A stretch of DNA of 64,000 nt, from positions 310,001 to 374,000 of the forward strand of contig CANLLN010000001.1 of assembly GCA_947491945.1 (NCBI GenBank), written 5' to 3'. Source of the stretch: an uncultured Carboxylicivirga sp. (GTDB lineage: Bacteria; Bacteroidota; Bacteroidia; Bacteroidales; Marinilabiliaceae). The notes under the pieces were generated by a model that saw only the letters and a program-made list of their open reading frames with translations, made no database searches and had not been told where the DNA came from. Position 1 is the first letter of the stretch. Each line of letters begins with the position of its first letter. Shown here one piece after another: positions 16,716 through 25,930 of the stretch. Made by a program: the position numbers and the translations under genes.

Positions 16716-18512
16716 ATGAAATTATTTGATTTACATGCACACCCATCATTGCGTGCATTCGGCAACTACGTGGCTGAAAATACTAAATATGATATTTGGA
16801 AAAGAGGAGATAACGAGTTTGATGGCAAGAAAATACTTAGGGAGGTTGATGAGGATGGTTTTTTCAGGCCGGTGTCGCATACATTGGCCGGTAAAATAAT
16901 AGCTAATGCCCTTGAGGATAAGGTAGCTTTGTACACCCAATCAAATTTGGATGAGGCGGTAGAGGGTAATGTGGGATGTATCGTTTTGTCTTTTTACCCC
17001 ATCGAGCAAGAGTTTTTTAAACGAGGAAGAGTAAGAGATAGGCATCTTTTTGACAAAGTTCTCTCTATGGCATCGGGGCAGTCAGTAGAAAAAATTGATC
17101 AAATACAGGCAGGTGTCAACTCTTATTACCAAGAGTACGAGGCCGACAGAAGCCTGCTTGAGGCAAATCAGCATACCGGTGGAAAGAAGAATCCTCAATG
17201 GCGTTACAGAATCGTCTCCAACTACTCGGAATTACAAGCAGTGGTAAAAAAAGATAAAGAGCTAGCCATTATCCTGTCTATGGAGGGTGTTCAGGGCTTA
17301 GCCAATTCCATCGGAGCCAAAAATAGTTACCGGCAGCTTAAAGAAGAGGCACAGCGCAACAGTTCTGAGTTTAAAGAGTGGCAGAAAGGTTTATTGGAGA
17401 ATTTAAAAACAGTAAAGAAAGCTAAAGACACCAACGGCAAGGATCGTGCACCTCTTTTGTTTCTGACGATTGCCCATCATTTCTTTAACTATGTCTGTGG
17501 TCATTGCTCATCGCTTAATTTTCCCGATTTTTTGGTTGACCAGAGTGATACCTATCATTATCTGCAGGAGGGCGAAATAAAGAATACACATTATTTTAAT
17601 TTAGGTATTGTTGATTCCTTTGGCTATGAAATAATCAAAGAGGCTTTAAGAAGAGATCCGGAAGAAGGGATGCGGCGGGTAATAATAGATATTAAGCACA
17701 TGAGTCCGCAGGCCAGAAAGGATTTTTACGCCTTGCTTAATACAGATGCCTACCGGAATGAATTGATACCCTTTGTTTGCAGTCATACGGCTGTTAATGG
17801 TGTGCCTGGGCTGCGCAGAACCGGGAAAAAGGATAGTAGTAGGTATTTTAACATCGCGGATTTAAATTCTTTTGATGAGGATATTAAGCAAATCTATAAG
17901 CACGATGGCTTAATGGGTCTTATGCTTGACGATGGTCGTACTTGCTCAAAGTACTATCAGGCAGTAGTTCGTAAGCTGGATGGTAAGATAGAACGTAAGA
18001 AAAAACGAATTAATAAAATTCGCAAAAAGTTTAGTGAGCGGAAAAATGCAAGGGCCCTGCGTAGGCTTGCCAGAGCAAATGAATTAGAGCGACAGGTAAA
18101 TTTTTTAAAACAGGAATTGGCTGACGAATATTGTGATATCTTTTTCCGTCAGGTCTTTCATATTCTAAATGTACTGAGCCTGGAAGACCCAAAGATTGGA
18201 CGCAATGCCTGGAAGATTGTAACCATTGGCAGTGATTTTGATGGTGTTATCAATCCTATGGATTATTATTCTTCTTACGGACGTCTTGATGATTTTCGCT
18301 TTGATTTGATCGAAAGGTGGAACGACATTCTGGAGGAAACACAAGAGGACGATGTTGATGTAAGTAGTAGCCATGATAATGAATTTGTTAAATTCCTTTA
18401 TGGTGAAACACCGGAATATTGGATCGACAAAGTATTCTGGTATAATGCCAACAATTTTCTTAAAAAATATTTTCATGATGACTATCTGATCCACGGCCGT
18501 GTTGGTAATTAA
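16716..18512 (+). CDS. M19-like (membrane dipeptidase family) metallohydrolase with coiled-coil insertion
   Basis: Predicted zinc-dependent hydrolase related to renal/membrane dipeptidases, but without a signal peptide. I chose the ATG at 16716, which begins MKLFDLHAHPS, over an upstream GTG at 16683. Candidate metal ligands are His7 and His9 (DLHAHP), the bridging Glu190 (LSMEGVQGL), His328 (DIKHMSP) and His357 (CSHTAVNG); Asp507 in GSDFDG matches the late family motif. At about 598 aa it is roughly 200 residues longer than usual. Part of the excess is a highly basic coiled coil at about 418-471 (KIERKKKRINKIRKK). Paired with the DUF900 hydrolase. A dipeptidase role is not assured. Confidence 0.82.
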   Translation: MKLFDLHAHPSLRAFGNYVAENTKYDIWKRGDNEFDGKKILREVDEDGFFRPVSHTLAGKIIANALEDKVALYTQSNLDEAVEGNVGCIVLSFYPIEQEFFKRGRVRDRHLFDKVLSMASGQSVEKIDQIQAGVNSYYQEYEADRSLLEANQHTGGKKNPQWRYRIVSNYSELQAVVKKDKELAIILSMEGVQGLANSIGAKNSYRQLKEEAQRNSSEFKEWQKGLLENLKTVKKAKDTNGKDRAPLLFLTIAHHFFNYVCGHCSSLNFPDFLVDQSDTYHYLQEGEIKNTHYFNLGIVDSFGYEIIKEALRRDPEEGMRRVIIDIKHMSPQARKDFYALLNTDAYRNELIPFVCSHTAVNGVPGLRRTGKKDSSRYFNIADLNSFDEDIKQIYKHDGLMGLMLDDGRTCSKYYQAVVRKLDGKIERKKKRINKIRKKFSERKNARALRRLARANELERQVNFLKQELADEYCDIFFRQVFHILNVLSLEDPKIGRNAWKIVTIGSDFDGVINPMDYYSSYGRLDDFRFDLIERWNDILEETQEDDVDVSSSHDNEFVKFLYGETPEYWIDKVFWYNANNFLKKYFHDDYLIHGRVGN

Positions 18513-18709
18513 TAGTAAAGATCCTGCTATTGATTATTTCTCTTACAACCCTTGTTGCCTAATCCCATAGTACTTCAACTTATTACACGCTCCTTATTAT
18601 CCTTTTTGTGCCTGGCCGAATAACCTTAGGTTCTGCTACTAATACCTTCTCAACCAGTTGTAAGGGGGGTGCATAGTGGCTAATCATTAACCATTTAAAC
18701 GCAATAATC

Positions 18710-21700
18710 ATGAAAAGACAACTATCTTTTTTAAGCATTTTTTGTTTAGTAACTACCTTCGCGGTAGGGCAAACACCGGGGCTGTGGGGGGTTACCCCTA
18801 GGGGTGGTACTAGTGGTAATGGCGTTATCTTTAAAACCGATGGCAATGGCGATAATTATTCTGTAATGTTAGACTTTCCACAAGAAAGTAAAGATAATAT
18901 TCCACGACAAACTAATTTTGTGGAAACACAGGATGGTAAACTATATTGTGTGGGTGGGGGTAGTTCCTATAGCGATGCCAAGTATGGTGTTATTTATCAA
19001 TTTGATAAGGAATCAGGTGTGCTATCTGTAGTTTATGAGTTTGTTACGTCTGAAGGATATAATCCGGCCGGTTCACTAACTTTACACAGCAATGGATTGA
19101 TCTACGGATTAACTACAAATGGCGGCACATCAAATGCAGGTACGATCTATACATTCAATCCAACTACCAAGGTTAAAACTGATTTGCACCATTTGGGCTC
19201 TCGTTCCCAAGTGGGCTCTAATCCGCTAACTAAGTTAACGTATTGTTCGGATGCTAAGTTTTATGGCACTTTCGATTATGGGGGGCTGAATAACAATGGC
19301 ACATTTTACTCATTTGATCCTTCTAATAATGAATTCACTTTAATTCATGCATTTGAGGCTGCAACAACCGGAAATCGACCGGTACAAGGTTTAGTTAATG
19401 TACATGATAAAATATATGGAGTTACAAGTAGTGGCGGAAGTAATAATAGTGGAACTATGTTTGAATATACCATTTCAGATGGTACTTTCTCAATAGTATA
19501 TTCATTTGATAATGAAAATGGTCGAACTCCTTATGGGGGACTAACCTTACACTCGAATGGTTTTATTTATGGCACTACACAGTCTGGAGGTTATAATAAC
19601 CAGGGTGTAATATTCATGTATAACCCTGTAAATGGTAATTATTCACGTATATATGATTTTAGTATTCAGACAGGTATTTTTCCTCAAGGTTATTTACTGG
19701 AAGATGAAGATGGGGTTTTGTGGGGCTTAACTACTAATGGAGGAGAAGATAATGGAGTGCTCTATTCCTATGATCCTACATCTTACACATACAAAGTTCA
19801 CTACGATTTCGTAGGCCATGGAAGTAATAATATGACAAGTGAATTATTAAAGGCATCCGATGGTTTAATTTATGGTTTTAGATCTGGTACGGGTTCTGAG
19901 GATAGAGGTGTAATCTACAGTTTAAATCCAGCAAATGATAATTATTCAGTGTTAGCTAATTTTTATGGTAAACCCTATGGTAAGGCTCCACAAGGTGGCT
20001 TTGTGCAGGCAAATAATGGTTTACTGTACGGAGTTGTGCAAGATGGCGGTATGTACAGTGAAGGCTGCATTTATGCCTATAATCCGGCTTTAAACACTAT
20101 CGACACCTTGTTTCATTTTGTTGATGACGATACAGGTATGCAACCGGTTGGTACCTTGTTGCAAGCTGATAATGGTAAGCTTTATGGAGTGACATATACA
20201 GGTAAAGGTCCCGATGCAAACGGTAGAGGTGTTTTGTATGAGTATGATATTAAAAGTGATAGCTATAGGGTGCTCAAAAGCTTGGTAAGCAATATGCATG
20301 GAGGCAGCCCTCAGTCCAATAGTTTAATCCAGGCCACTAATGGATTAATATATGGTACAACAACGAGTTACGCCACAAATTCAGGAGGTGCTCTATTCTC
20401 CTATAACATTGAAACAGATGAAATAACCGTACTGCATGAGTTCAGCGGAGGAGACCAAGGTTCTCAACCCTACGGAAAATTACTTCAAGCCAGTGACGGA
20501 AAATTATATGGGACTACCGATCGTGGTGGAGGTAATAATCATGGAACATTGTTTGTTTTTGATATTCCAACGTCCTCCTATGCCACTATACATAACTTTG
20601 AATTAAATGTAAATGGAGGCTATCCCAAAGGTTACCTAATTGAAGTAGGAGAAGGCATTCTGTATGGTTTAACAGAAAATGGAGGTGACAGCCCAAGCAA
20701 TAATGCAGGCGTGTTATTCACTTATGACATCAATACCCAAAGTTTTGCTCATAAGCTTAATTTTAATGGCATAGCTGGTGCGTCGCCTCAAAGCTTAGTG
20801 TTAGCCTCCAATGGCAATCTATATGGCGTTTGTTCATACGGAGGAGCAAATGGAAATTCAGGAACTATTTTTGAATATAATCCACAGATTAATATAATTT
20901 ATAAATTATACGATTTTGATAATGTTACCGGTTTTCAACCGCGTTATGTAAGTTTAATTGAGGTGGGCTGTTTACCAAGTTACGAAACAATTGATGTTAT
21001 TGCCTGTAATACCTATACGGTGCCAAGTGGCGATGAAACTTATACCGAAGAAGGTACCTATACGGTGATGGATACAATACCTAATACCTGTAGTATGGAT
21101 AGTATAATTACGGTCAATTTAACTTTACACCATGCTCCGGAAACCATTGTTGATGTTGAGCTTTGTTTAGGAGAAGGTTACACTTTTGCTGATGGCACAC
21201 AAATAGAAATTATAAGCCATAACCAAAGCCACACCTCTGTTTTAATTGCACAGGCACATACAGGCTGCGACAGCATTGTCACGGAAACATTGGTGGTATT
21301 GCCATTGGCTTATCATAGCGTGGAGTACAGCCTATGCGCCGGTTCGTCCTTTACCTATGCCGATGGCACCGAGGTCAATGATATTCAAGCCGATCAGAGC
21401 CACGTTTCAACGCTGACAGGGGCGGCTTACAACGGTTGCGACAGCATCGTCACCGAAATCCTCACCGTCGTATCGCTTGATAACACAGTTGTTTTGAATG
21501 GAAATACACTGAGCGCTGTGCAGACAGATGCCAGCTATCAATGGTTGGATTGTGAGATGAAGCAGTCACCGATTGCGGGCGCTACCTCGCAGACTTATGT
21601 GGCGGATAGGAGTGGTGAGTATGCTGTAAGCATCACCAAAGAGGGTTGCACGGTGAGTTCAGAGTGCGTCTCGGTGGTTATTACCGGAGTACCGCAAAGC

Positions 21701-21943
21701 GCTGATGGTCATGGTATGAAGGTATATCCTAACCCAACTTCGGGCATGATATACATTGATATAAGTGACGAATTGCTGGGAAGTAAGATTCGCATACTCG
21801 ACTTAAGCGGCAAGCTTGTTTATTCAGGCGTGGCACAGAGTGCTATGTCGGAAGTAGAGCTCCCCCTTAAACCCGGCATTTACATTGTTGAAGTAATCAC
21901 ACCGGATAATCAGAAAAAGCAGTTTAAAGTGATAAAAGAGTAG
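18710..21943 (+). CDS. GloVer-repeat secreted protein with T9SS sorting domain
   Basis: Secreted or surface-anchored repeat protein. After a signal peptide (SIFCLVTTFAVGQ) there are more than a dozen repeats of about 55-60 residues with the core LIYGLTTNGGTSNAGTIYTF; these match the Gloeo_Verruco (GloVer) repeat and should form a propeller-like domain. Next come three repeats of about 55 residues with GCDSIVTETL, an Ig-like stretch near 930-990, and a type A T9SS sorting domain at the end (VYPNPTSGMIYIDIS, KPGIYIVEV). 1077 aa. No enzyme motif is visible. A strong terminator follows, so it is probably a single-gene unit. Confidence 0.88.
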   Translation: MKRQLSFLSIFCLVTTFAVGQTPGLWGVTPRGGTSGNGVIFKTDGNGDNYSVMLDFPQESKDNIPRQTNFVETQDGKLYCVGGGSSYSDAKYGVIYQFDKESGVLSVVYEFVTSEGYNPAGSLTLHSNGLIYGLTTNGGTSNAGTIYTFNPTTKVKTDLHHLGSRSQVGSNPLTKLTYCSDAKFYGTFDYGGLNNNGTFYSFDPSNNEFTLIHAFEAATTGNRPVQGLVNVHDKIYGVTSSGGSNNSGTMFEYTISDGTFSIVYSFDNENGRTPYGGLTLHSNGFIYGTTQSGGYNNQGVIFMYNPVNGNYSRIYDFSIQTGIFPQGYLLEDEDGVLWGLTTNGGEDNGVLYSYDPTSYTYKVHYDFVGHGSNNMTSELLKASDGLIYGFRSGTGSEDRGVIYSLNPANDNYSVLANFYGKPYGKAPQGGFVQANNGLLYGVVQDGGMYSEGCIYAYNPALNTIDTLFHFVDDDTGMQPVGTLLQADNGKLYGVTYTGKGPDANGRGVLYEYDIKSDSYRVLKSLVSNMHGGSPQSNSLIQATNGLIYGTTTSYATNSGGALFSYNIETDEITVLHEFSGGDQGSQPYGKLLQASDGKLYGTTDRGGGNNHGTLFVFDIPTSSYATIHNFELNVNGGYPKGYLIEVGEGILYGLTENGGDSPSNNAGVLFTYDINTQSFAHKLNFNGIAGASPQSLVLASNGNLYGVCSYGGANGNSGTIFEYNPQINIIYKLYDFDNVTGFQPRYVSLIEVGCLPSYETIDVIACNTYTVPSGDETYTEEGTYTVMDTIPNTCSMDSIITVNLTLHHAPETIVDVELCLGEGYTFADGTQIEIISHNQSHTSVLIAQAHTGCDSIVTETLVVLPLAYHSVEYSLCAGSSFTYADGTEVNDIQADQSHVSTLTGAAYNGCDSIVTEILTVVSLDNTVVLNGNTLSAVQTDASYQWLDCEMKQSPIAGATSQTYVADRSGEYAVSITKEGCTVSSECVSVVITGVPQSADGHGMKVYPNPTSGMIYIDISDELLGSKIRILDLSGKLVYSGVAQSAMSEVELPLKPGIYIVEVITPDNQKKQFKVIKE

Positions 21944-21971
21944 CAATAAGTATAGTTGTAGCTGAATTTGC

Positions 21972-22016
21972 ACTCCCCGTCCACCAGTTTACCTAACCGG
22001 AGGACGGGGAGTTTTG
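21972..22016 (+). terminator. Rho-independent terminator
   Basis: The arms ACTCCCCGTCC and GGACGGGGAGT (11 bp, GC-rich) pair perfectly around a 19-nt loop and are followed by TTTTG. It lies 29 bp after the stop of the GloVer-repeat gene. Confidence 0.9.
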
Positions 22017-22159
22017 TATTTGTGCATTATTCTGTAATCAAAACCCATAGCGAGGCAATAAAACAGATACTTTTAGCGCGCTTTACTGAAAAAATGCTTA
22101 TTTCGTACTTAGTTACCTAAGCTGTGATTGAATAATAATTTTATATCCATTCATTTTTT

Positions 22160-23929
22160 ATGACACATCTACACAAAACCATTAGTATAGTGATATGCTG
22201 CCTGTTGAGCGGCACCGTGCTGCTGGCGCAATACAGACCCTTAATCAATGAGGCACCGGATCCAAACGTGGTACCGGAAACCGACTGGACACAAGTTAGC
22301 AAAGGCCTGTACGCTGGGGTGGGCAGCATCGATGAGCGTTATGCCAAATATATGGTTCCGCAAAACCTGAAGGAGTCCATTCACCTGAAGGGTTGGCGGG
22401 GCGAAACAGTGGCCTCCCAGCTTGTACTGTGGGCCGGCTCCGATGTGGAGGCGGTCAGTTGCCAGCTATCGGACTTAAAAGCCAAACGGGGCAAGGAAAA
22501 GATATCCGCCAAAAATATCGGCAGCCGCTTTGTGAGTTATACCCTCACCGATACCTATATTGCAGGCTGTAAACCCAATATAACCGCCGAGATTGATTCT
22601 TCATTGGTGGCCGATGCCCTAGTGGAAGCTTCTTCAGTGGATATGGCGGCCCGCTCGGTACGCCCGCTGTGGCTTCGCGTACACATACCCCGCAATGTTG
22701 CTGCCGGCGAATACACGGGGATCGTCACCCTGAAGGCAAAGCAGCTGCAACCTATCACGCTGCCACTCACCCTTAGCGTGGCAGAACGCGAATTGCCGGA
22801 GCCCGGTCAATGGGCCTTTCATCTGGATCTATGGCAAAACCCTTATGCCGTTGCCCGCTGGTTTGAGGTGGAGCCTTGGAGTAAAGAACATTTCAAGCGG
22901 CTCAGACCCGAGCTGGAACTGCTGGCCTCAGCCGGCCAAAAATGCGTTACGGTAACGCTGAATAACCGCCCCTGGGGAGGTCAAACCTACGATGCTTTTG
23001 GCAGTATGATTGCCTGGCATAAGAAACAAGACGGCAGCTGGCACTACGATTTCAGCATCTTCGATAGGTGGGTGTCCTTTGCGTTGGATTGTGGTATTGG
23101 GCCGCAGATTAACTGCTATACCATGGTGCCCTGGGGCAATACCTTTTATTATTTCGACGAAGCGCTGCAAAAAGAAGTATCCGTAACCATGAATCCCGGC
23201 ACTGACGAATACACGGCTTTCTGGAAACCCTTCCTTACCCGTTTTGTGGCTCACCTAAAGAGTAAGGGTTGGTATCACCAGACTACCATTGCCATGGATG
23301 AGCGATCGAAGAAGGACATGATGGCCGTGTATCAGTTAATACAGGAGGTGTCACCCGACTTAAAAATAGCCCTCGCTGCCGACCACTGGTTTCCTGAGCT
23401 TTCGGATAACCTGTTCGACTTTTGTGCATCTTCCAGATTCACCTTTCCGACCGATTTGCTCGAACGGCGTAGAGCCCAAGGACAGAAGACTACTTATTAC
23501 ACTTGCTGCGTGGAAGCTTATCCCAACACTTTTACTTTTTCACCTCCTGCCGAGTCGGCATGGCTGGGTTGGTACACGGCAGCCCGTGGCCTGGATGGCT
23601 ACCTGCGATGGGCTTATAACAGCTGGACCGAAAATCCTTACCGCGATTCACGTTTCCGTCGCTGGCCGGCCGGCGACACCTACCTGACTTACCCGGGTGG
23701 AGCCAGTTCCATACGTTTCGAACGCCTGCGTGAAGGCATACAGGACTATGAGAAGATAGGGATACTGCGCCGGGAGCTTAGCGATTGCTCCAATGAGGAA
23801 GCCGCTGTTTTGCTGCAACGTCTGGATGACTTGTTGGAATCCTTCACCATCGAACGGATACCGCAGGAAACAGCCCGCAAGATGATTAAAAAAGGAAAAG
23901 CCCTGCTGGAAGAAATGGAAGCTTTATAA
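22160..23929 (+). CDS. DUF4091 glycoside-hydrolase-like protein (GH123-like)
   Basis: Exported protein (signal peptide ending LLSGTVLLAQ) with an N-terminal beta-sandwich (about 60-215) and a TIM-barrel-like domain closed by the DUF4091 signature FERLREGIQDYEKIGILRR. An adjacent acidic pair, Asp380-Glu381 in IAMDERSKKD, resembles the Asp-Glu pair used for substrate-assisted catalysis in GH123-type hexosaminidases, to which DUF4091 proteins are related. Activity on an N-acetylated amino sugar is possible but not shown. 589 aa. It is a monocistron between a terminator and the convergent lysine cluster, and no HTCS operator precedes it. Confidence 0.82.
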   Translation: MTHLHKTISIVICCLLSGTVLLAQYRPLINEAPDPNVVPETDWTQVSKGLYAGVGSIDERYAKYMVPQNLKESIHLKGWRGETVASQLVLWAGSDVEAVSCQLSDLKAKRGKEKISAKNIGSRFVSYTLTDTYIAGCKPNITAEIDSSLVADALVEASSVDMAARSVRPLWLRVHIPRNVAAGEYTGIVTLKAKQLQPITLPLTLSVAERELPEPGQWAFHLDLWQNPYAVARWFEVEPWSKEHFKRLRPELELLASAGQKCVTVTLNNRPWGGQTYDAFGSMIAWHKKQDGSWHYDFSIFDRWVSFALDCGIGPQINCYTMVPWGNTFYYFDEALQKEVSVTMNPGTDEYTAFWKPFLTRFVAHLKSKGWYHQTTIAMDERSKKDMMAVYQLIQEVSPDLKIALAADHWFPELSDNLFDFCASSRFTFPTDLLERRRAQGQKTTYYTCCVEAYPNTFTFSPPAESAWLGWYTAARGLDGYLRWAYNSWTENPYRDSRFRRWPAGDTYLTYPGGASSIRFERLREGIQDYEKIGILRRELSDCSNEEAAVLLQRLDDLLESFTIERIPQETARKMIKKGKALLEEMEAL

Positions 23930-24074
23930 GCTCTATTTAGCGTAGCGCATAAATCAAAACTACCCATCGGGGAGGTGGATGCTTCTCCGGTGGGTTTGTA
24001 ACAGCAAGAAGCGAATGCACACCTTTTACTCTTTAAAAGAACTTTAAACGGTGGAAGACAACTGCATTATATTT

Positions 24075-24152
24075 GACTCCTTAGGAGTCATCTGTTTATA
24101 GCTTGATTTTTAGGCTATAAATCTACGACCCCAGCTGGGGTCGTAGATTTAT
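24075..24152. terminator. Composite palindromic element; bidirectional terminator
   Basis: Three inverted repeats lie in tandem. The first is GACTCCTTAGGAGTC (24075-24089). The second is TATAGC...GCTATA (about 24097-24119). The third is a perfect 36-bp palindrome at 24117-24152 centred on AGCT, with the core ACGACCCCAGCTGGGGTCGT. The last is followed by ATTATTTT. It lies between the convergent DUF4091 (+) and aldehyde dehydrogenase (-) genes, so it probably ends both transcripts. Three nested palindromes exceed what a simple terminator needs and suggest a dispersed repeat. Confidence 0.8.
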
Positions 24153-24186
24153 TATTTTAACGCCTAAATGGATGAAATATAACTCA

Positions 24187-25725
24187 TTACATATCAAATT
24201 TGATGCCTTGTGAAAGGGGAAGCTCGCTGGAATAGTTGATGGTTACCGTTTGACGTCGCATGTAGTTTTTCCAGGCATCGCTGCCACTTTCGCGCCCACC
24301 GCCGGTCTCTTTCTCACCCCCAAAGGCACCGCCTATCTCAGCTCCCGAGGTGCCAATGTTGACGTTGGCAATACCACAATCGCTGCCCCGCTGAGAGAGG
24401 AAAAGCTCTGCTTCCCGCATATTTGTAGTCATGATGCACGATGACAAGCCTTGTGGCACATCGTTTTGTATGGTAATGGCTTCCTCCAGGGTGTTGTAAG
24501 GCATGATGTAGAGCAGGGGCGCAAATAGTTCATGCTGAAGCAGGGGTAGGTTCCTATCCACGAGGGCGATGGACGGTTTAACGTAACAGCCTTGTTTCAG
24601 ATCATTAGTTTCAAGGGGGCACCCTTCCACGATGAGTTCCCCGCCCAATTCTTTGCAGTCCCTAATGCCGTTCAGATACTTATCCACGGCTTGTTGATCA
24701 ATTAGCGGTCCCATCTGTGTTTTGGCATCCAGTGGATTACCTATACGAACCTGTTGGTAGGCTTGCGATAATTTGTCGGCCACCGTATTAAGGATACTGT
24801 GGTGCACAATGAGGCGACGTGTGGAGGTGCAGCGCTGACCACTGGTGCCAATGGCTCCGAAAAAAGCAGCGGGTATGGCAAGGTTCAAGTCCGCCTCCGG
24901 CGTTATAATCATGGCATTGTTACCTCCCAACTCCAGCAATGATTTACCAAAGCGGGCGGCTACCTTTTGCCCCACTGCACGTCCCATTCTCACTGAACCG
25001 GTGGCCGATATAAGGGGGATGTTTTTGTCCACACTCATTTGCTCGCCCAGGTCGCGGCCACCCGTTACCAGGCAGGATATGGCGGACGGAAGATCATTAT
25101 CCTTCAGTATGTCAGCCATCATTTGCTGGCAGGCAAGGGCCGATAAGGGTGTTTTCTCCGAGGCTTTCCAGAGGCATACGTTGCCACATACCCAGGCAAT
25201 GGTGCTGTTCCAGCTCCACACAGCCACCGGAAAGTTAAAGGCCGAGATGATGCCCACAATGCCCAGGGGATGCCATTGCTCGTACATGCGGTGCATGGGG
25301 CGCTCGCTGTGCATCGTAAGGCCATGAAGCTGTCGTGACAGACCGACGGTAAAATCACAGATATCGATCATTTCCTGTACCTCGCCGTAGCTTTCTTGCA
25401 GGGTTTTGCCCATCTCACAGGCAACCAGGCGAGCCAGGTATTCTTTCTCAGTTCGTAGCTTTTGACCAAACTGTCGGACAATCTCACCCCGTTTGGGAGC
25501 CGGCACATTGCGCCATGTTAAAAAGGCGCTTTGGGCTTTGTCTATTAAGGTGGAGTAAGCGGTCTGATCAGTTGTTTTCACCCCGGCAATGAGTTGATTG
25601 TTATGGGGCGAATATACTTCAAGAACAGCGCCATTGGAAGAAATGGGAATGTGCCCCATCCAGGTGCCTTCATTGGTGTCGTTTAGTTGAAAATGTTGGA
25701 GAATATCCTGGTGTGTGATCTTCAT
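24187..25725 (-). CDS. ALDH7-type aldehyde dehydrogenase (2-aminoadipate semialdehyde / P6C dehydrogenase)
   Basis: Cytoplasmic NAD(P)-dependent aldehyde dehydrogenase. The general base is Glu265 in LLELGGNNAMI and the catalytic Cys is Cys299 in TSGQRCTSTRR. Cofactor motifs IISAFNFPVAVWSWN and ATGSVRMG are present. The C-terminal GGAFGGEKETGGGRESGSDA and the overall match point to the ALDH7 (antiquitin) group, which oxidises 2-aminoadipate 6-semialdehyde (or cyclic piperideine-6-carboxylate) to 2-aminoadipate. 512 aa. The two genes upstream on the same strand encode a saccharopine-dehydrogenase-family protein and a DUF1338 protein, which supports a role in lysine breakdown. Confidence 0.92.
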   Translation of the reverse strand: MKITHQDILQHFQLNDTNEGTWMGHIPISSNGAVLEVYSPHNNQLIAGVKTTDQTAYSTLIDKAQSAFLTWRNVPAPKRGEIVRQFGQKLRTEKEYLARLVACEMGKTLQESYGEVQEMIDICDFTVGLSRQLHGLTMHSERPMHRMYEQWHPLGIVGIISAFNFPVAVWSWNSTIAWVCGNVCLWKASEKTPLSALACQQMMADILKDNDLPSAISCLVTGGRDLGEQMSVDKNIPLISATGSVRMGRAVGQKVAARFGKSLLELGGNNAMIITPEADLNLAIPAAFFGAIGTSGQRCTSTRRLIVHHSILNTVADKLSQAYQQVRIGNPLDAKTQMGPLIDQQAVDKYLNGIRDCKELGGELIVEGCPLETNDLKQGCYVKPSIALVDRNLPLLQHELFAPLLYIMPYNTLEEAITIQNDVPQGLSSCIMTTNMREAELFLSQRGSDCGIANVNIGTSGAEIGGAFGGEKETGGGRESGSDAWKNYMRRQTVTINYSSELPLSQGIKFDM

Positions 25726-25823
25726 AATTTGTTGTAATTTGTAATAAATGAATAATTGCTTGTACCTATGAGCGTTGAAGTGTGTCTTATTTGTTATGTT
25801 CGTAAACCATGTTAATCTGTTTC

Positions 25824-25865
25824 ATTACTCATATCTCACTACTCATATCTCACTACTCATATCTC
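25824..25865. repeat. Three-copy 14-bp tandem repeat
   Basis: The unit ACTACTCATATCTC occurs three times head to tail (first copy ATTACTCATATCTC) between the DUF1338 and aldehyde dehydrogenase genes. The 205-bp gap it sits in is otherwise plain. The role is unknown. It could be a slippage-prone spacer or part of a dispersed repeat. Confidence 0.85.
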
Positions 25866-25930
25866 ATTAAATGACTACTGCCTTCTGTCTAAAAAAAGGC
25901 TTACCTTAATTTATTTTGCAGATGATGGGC

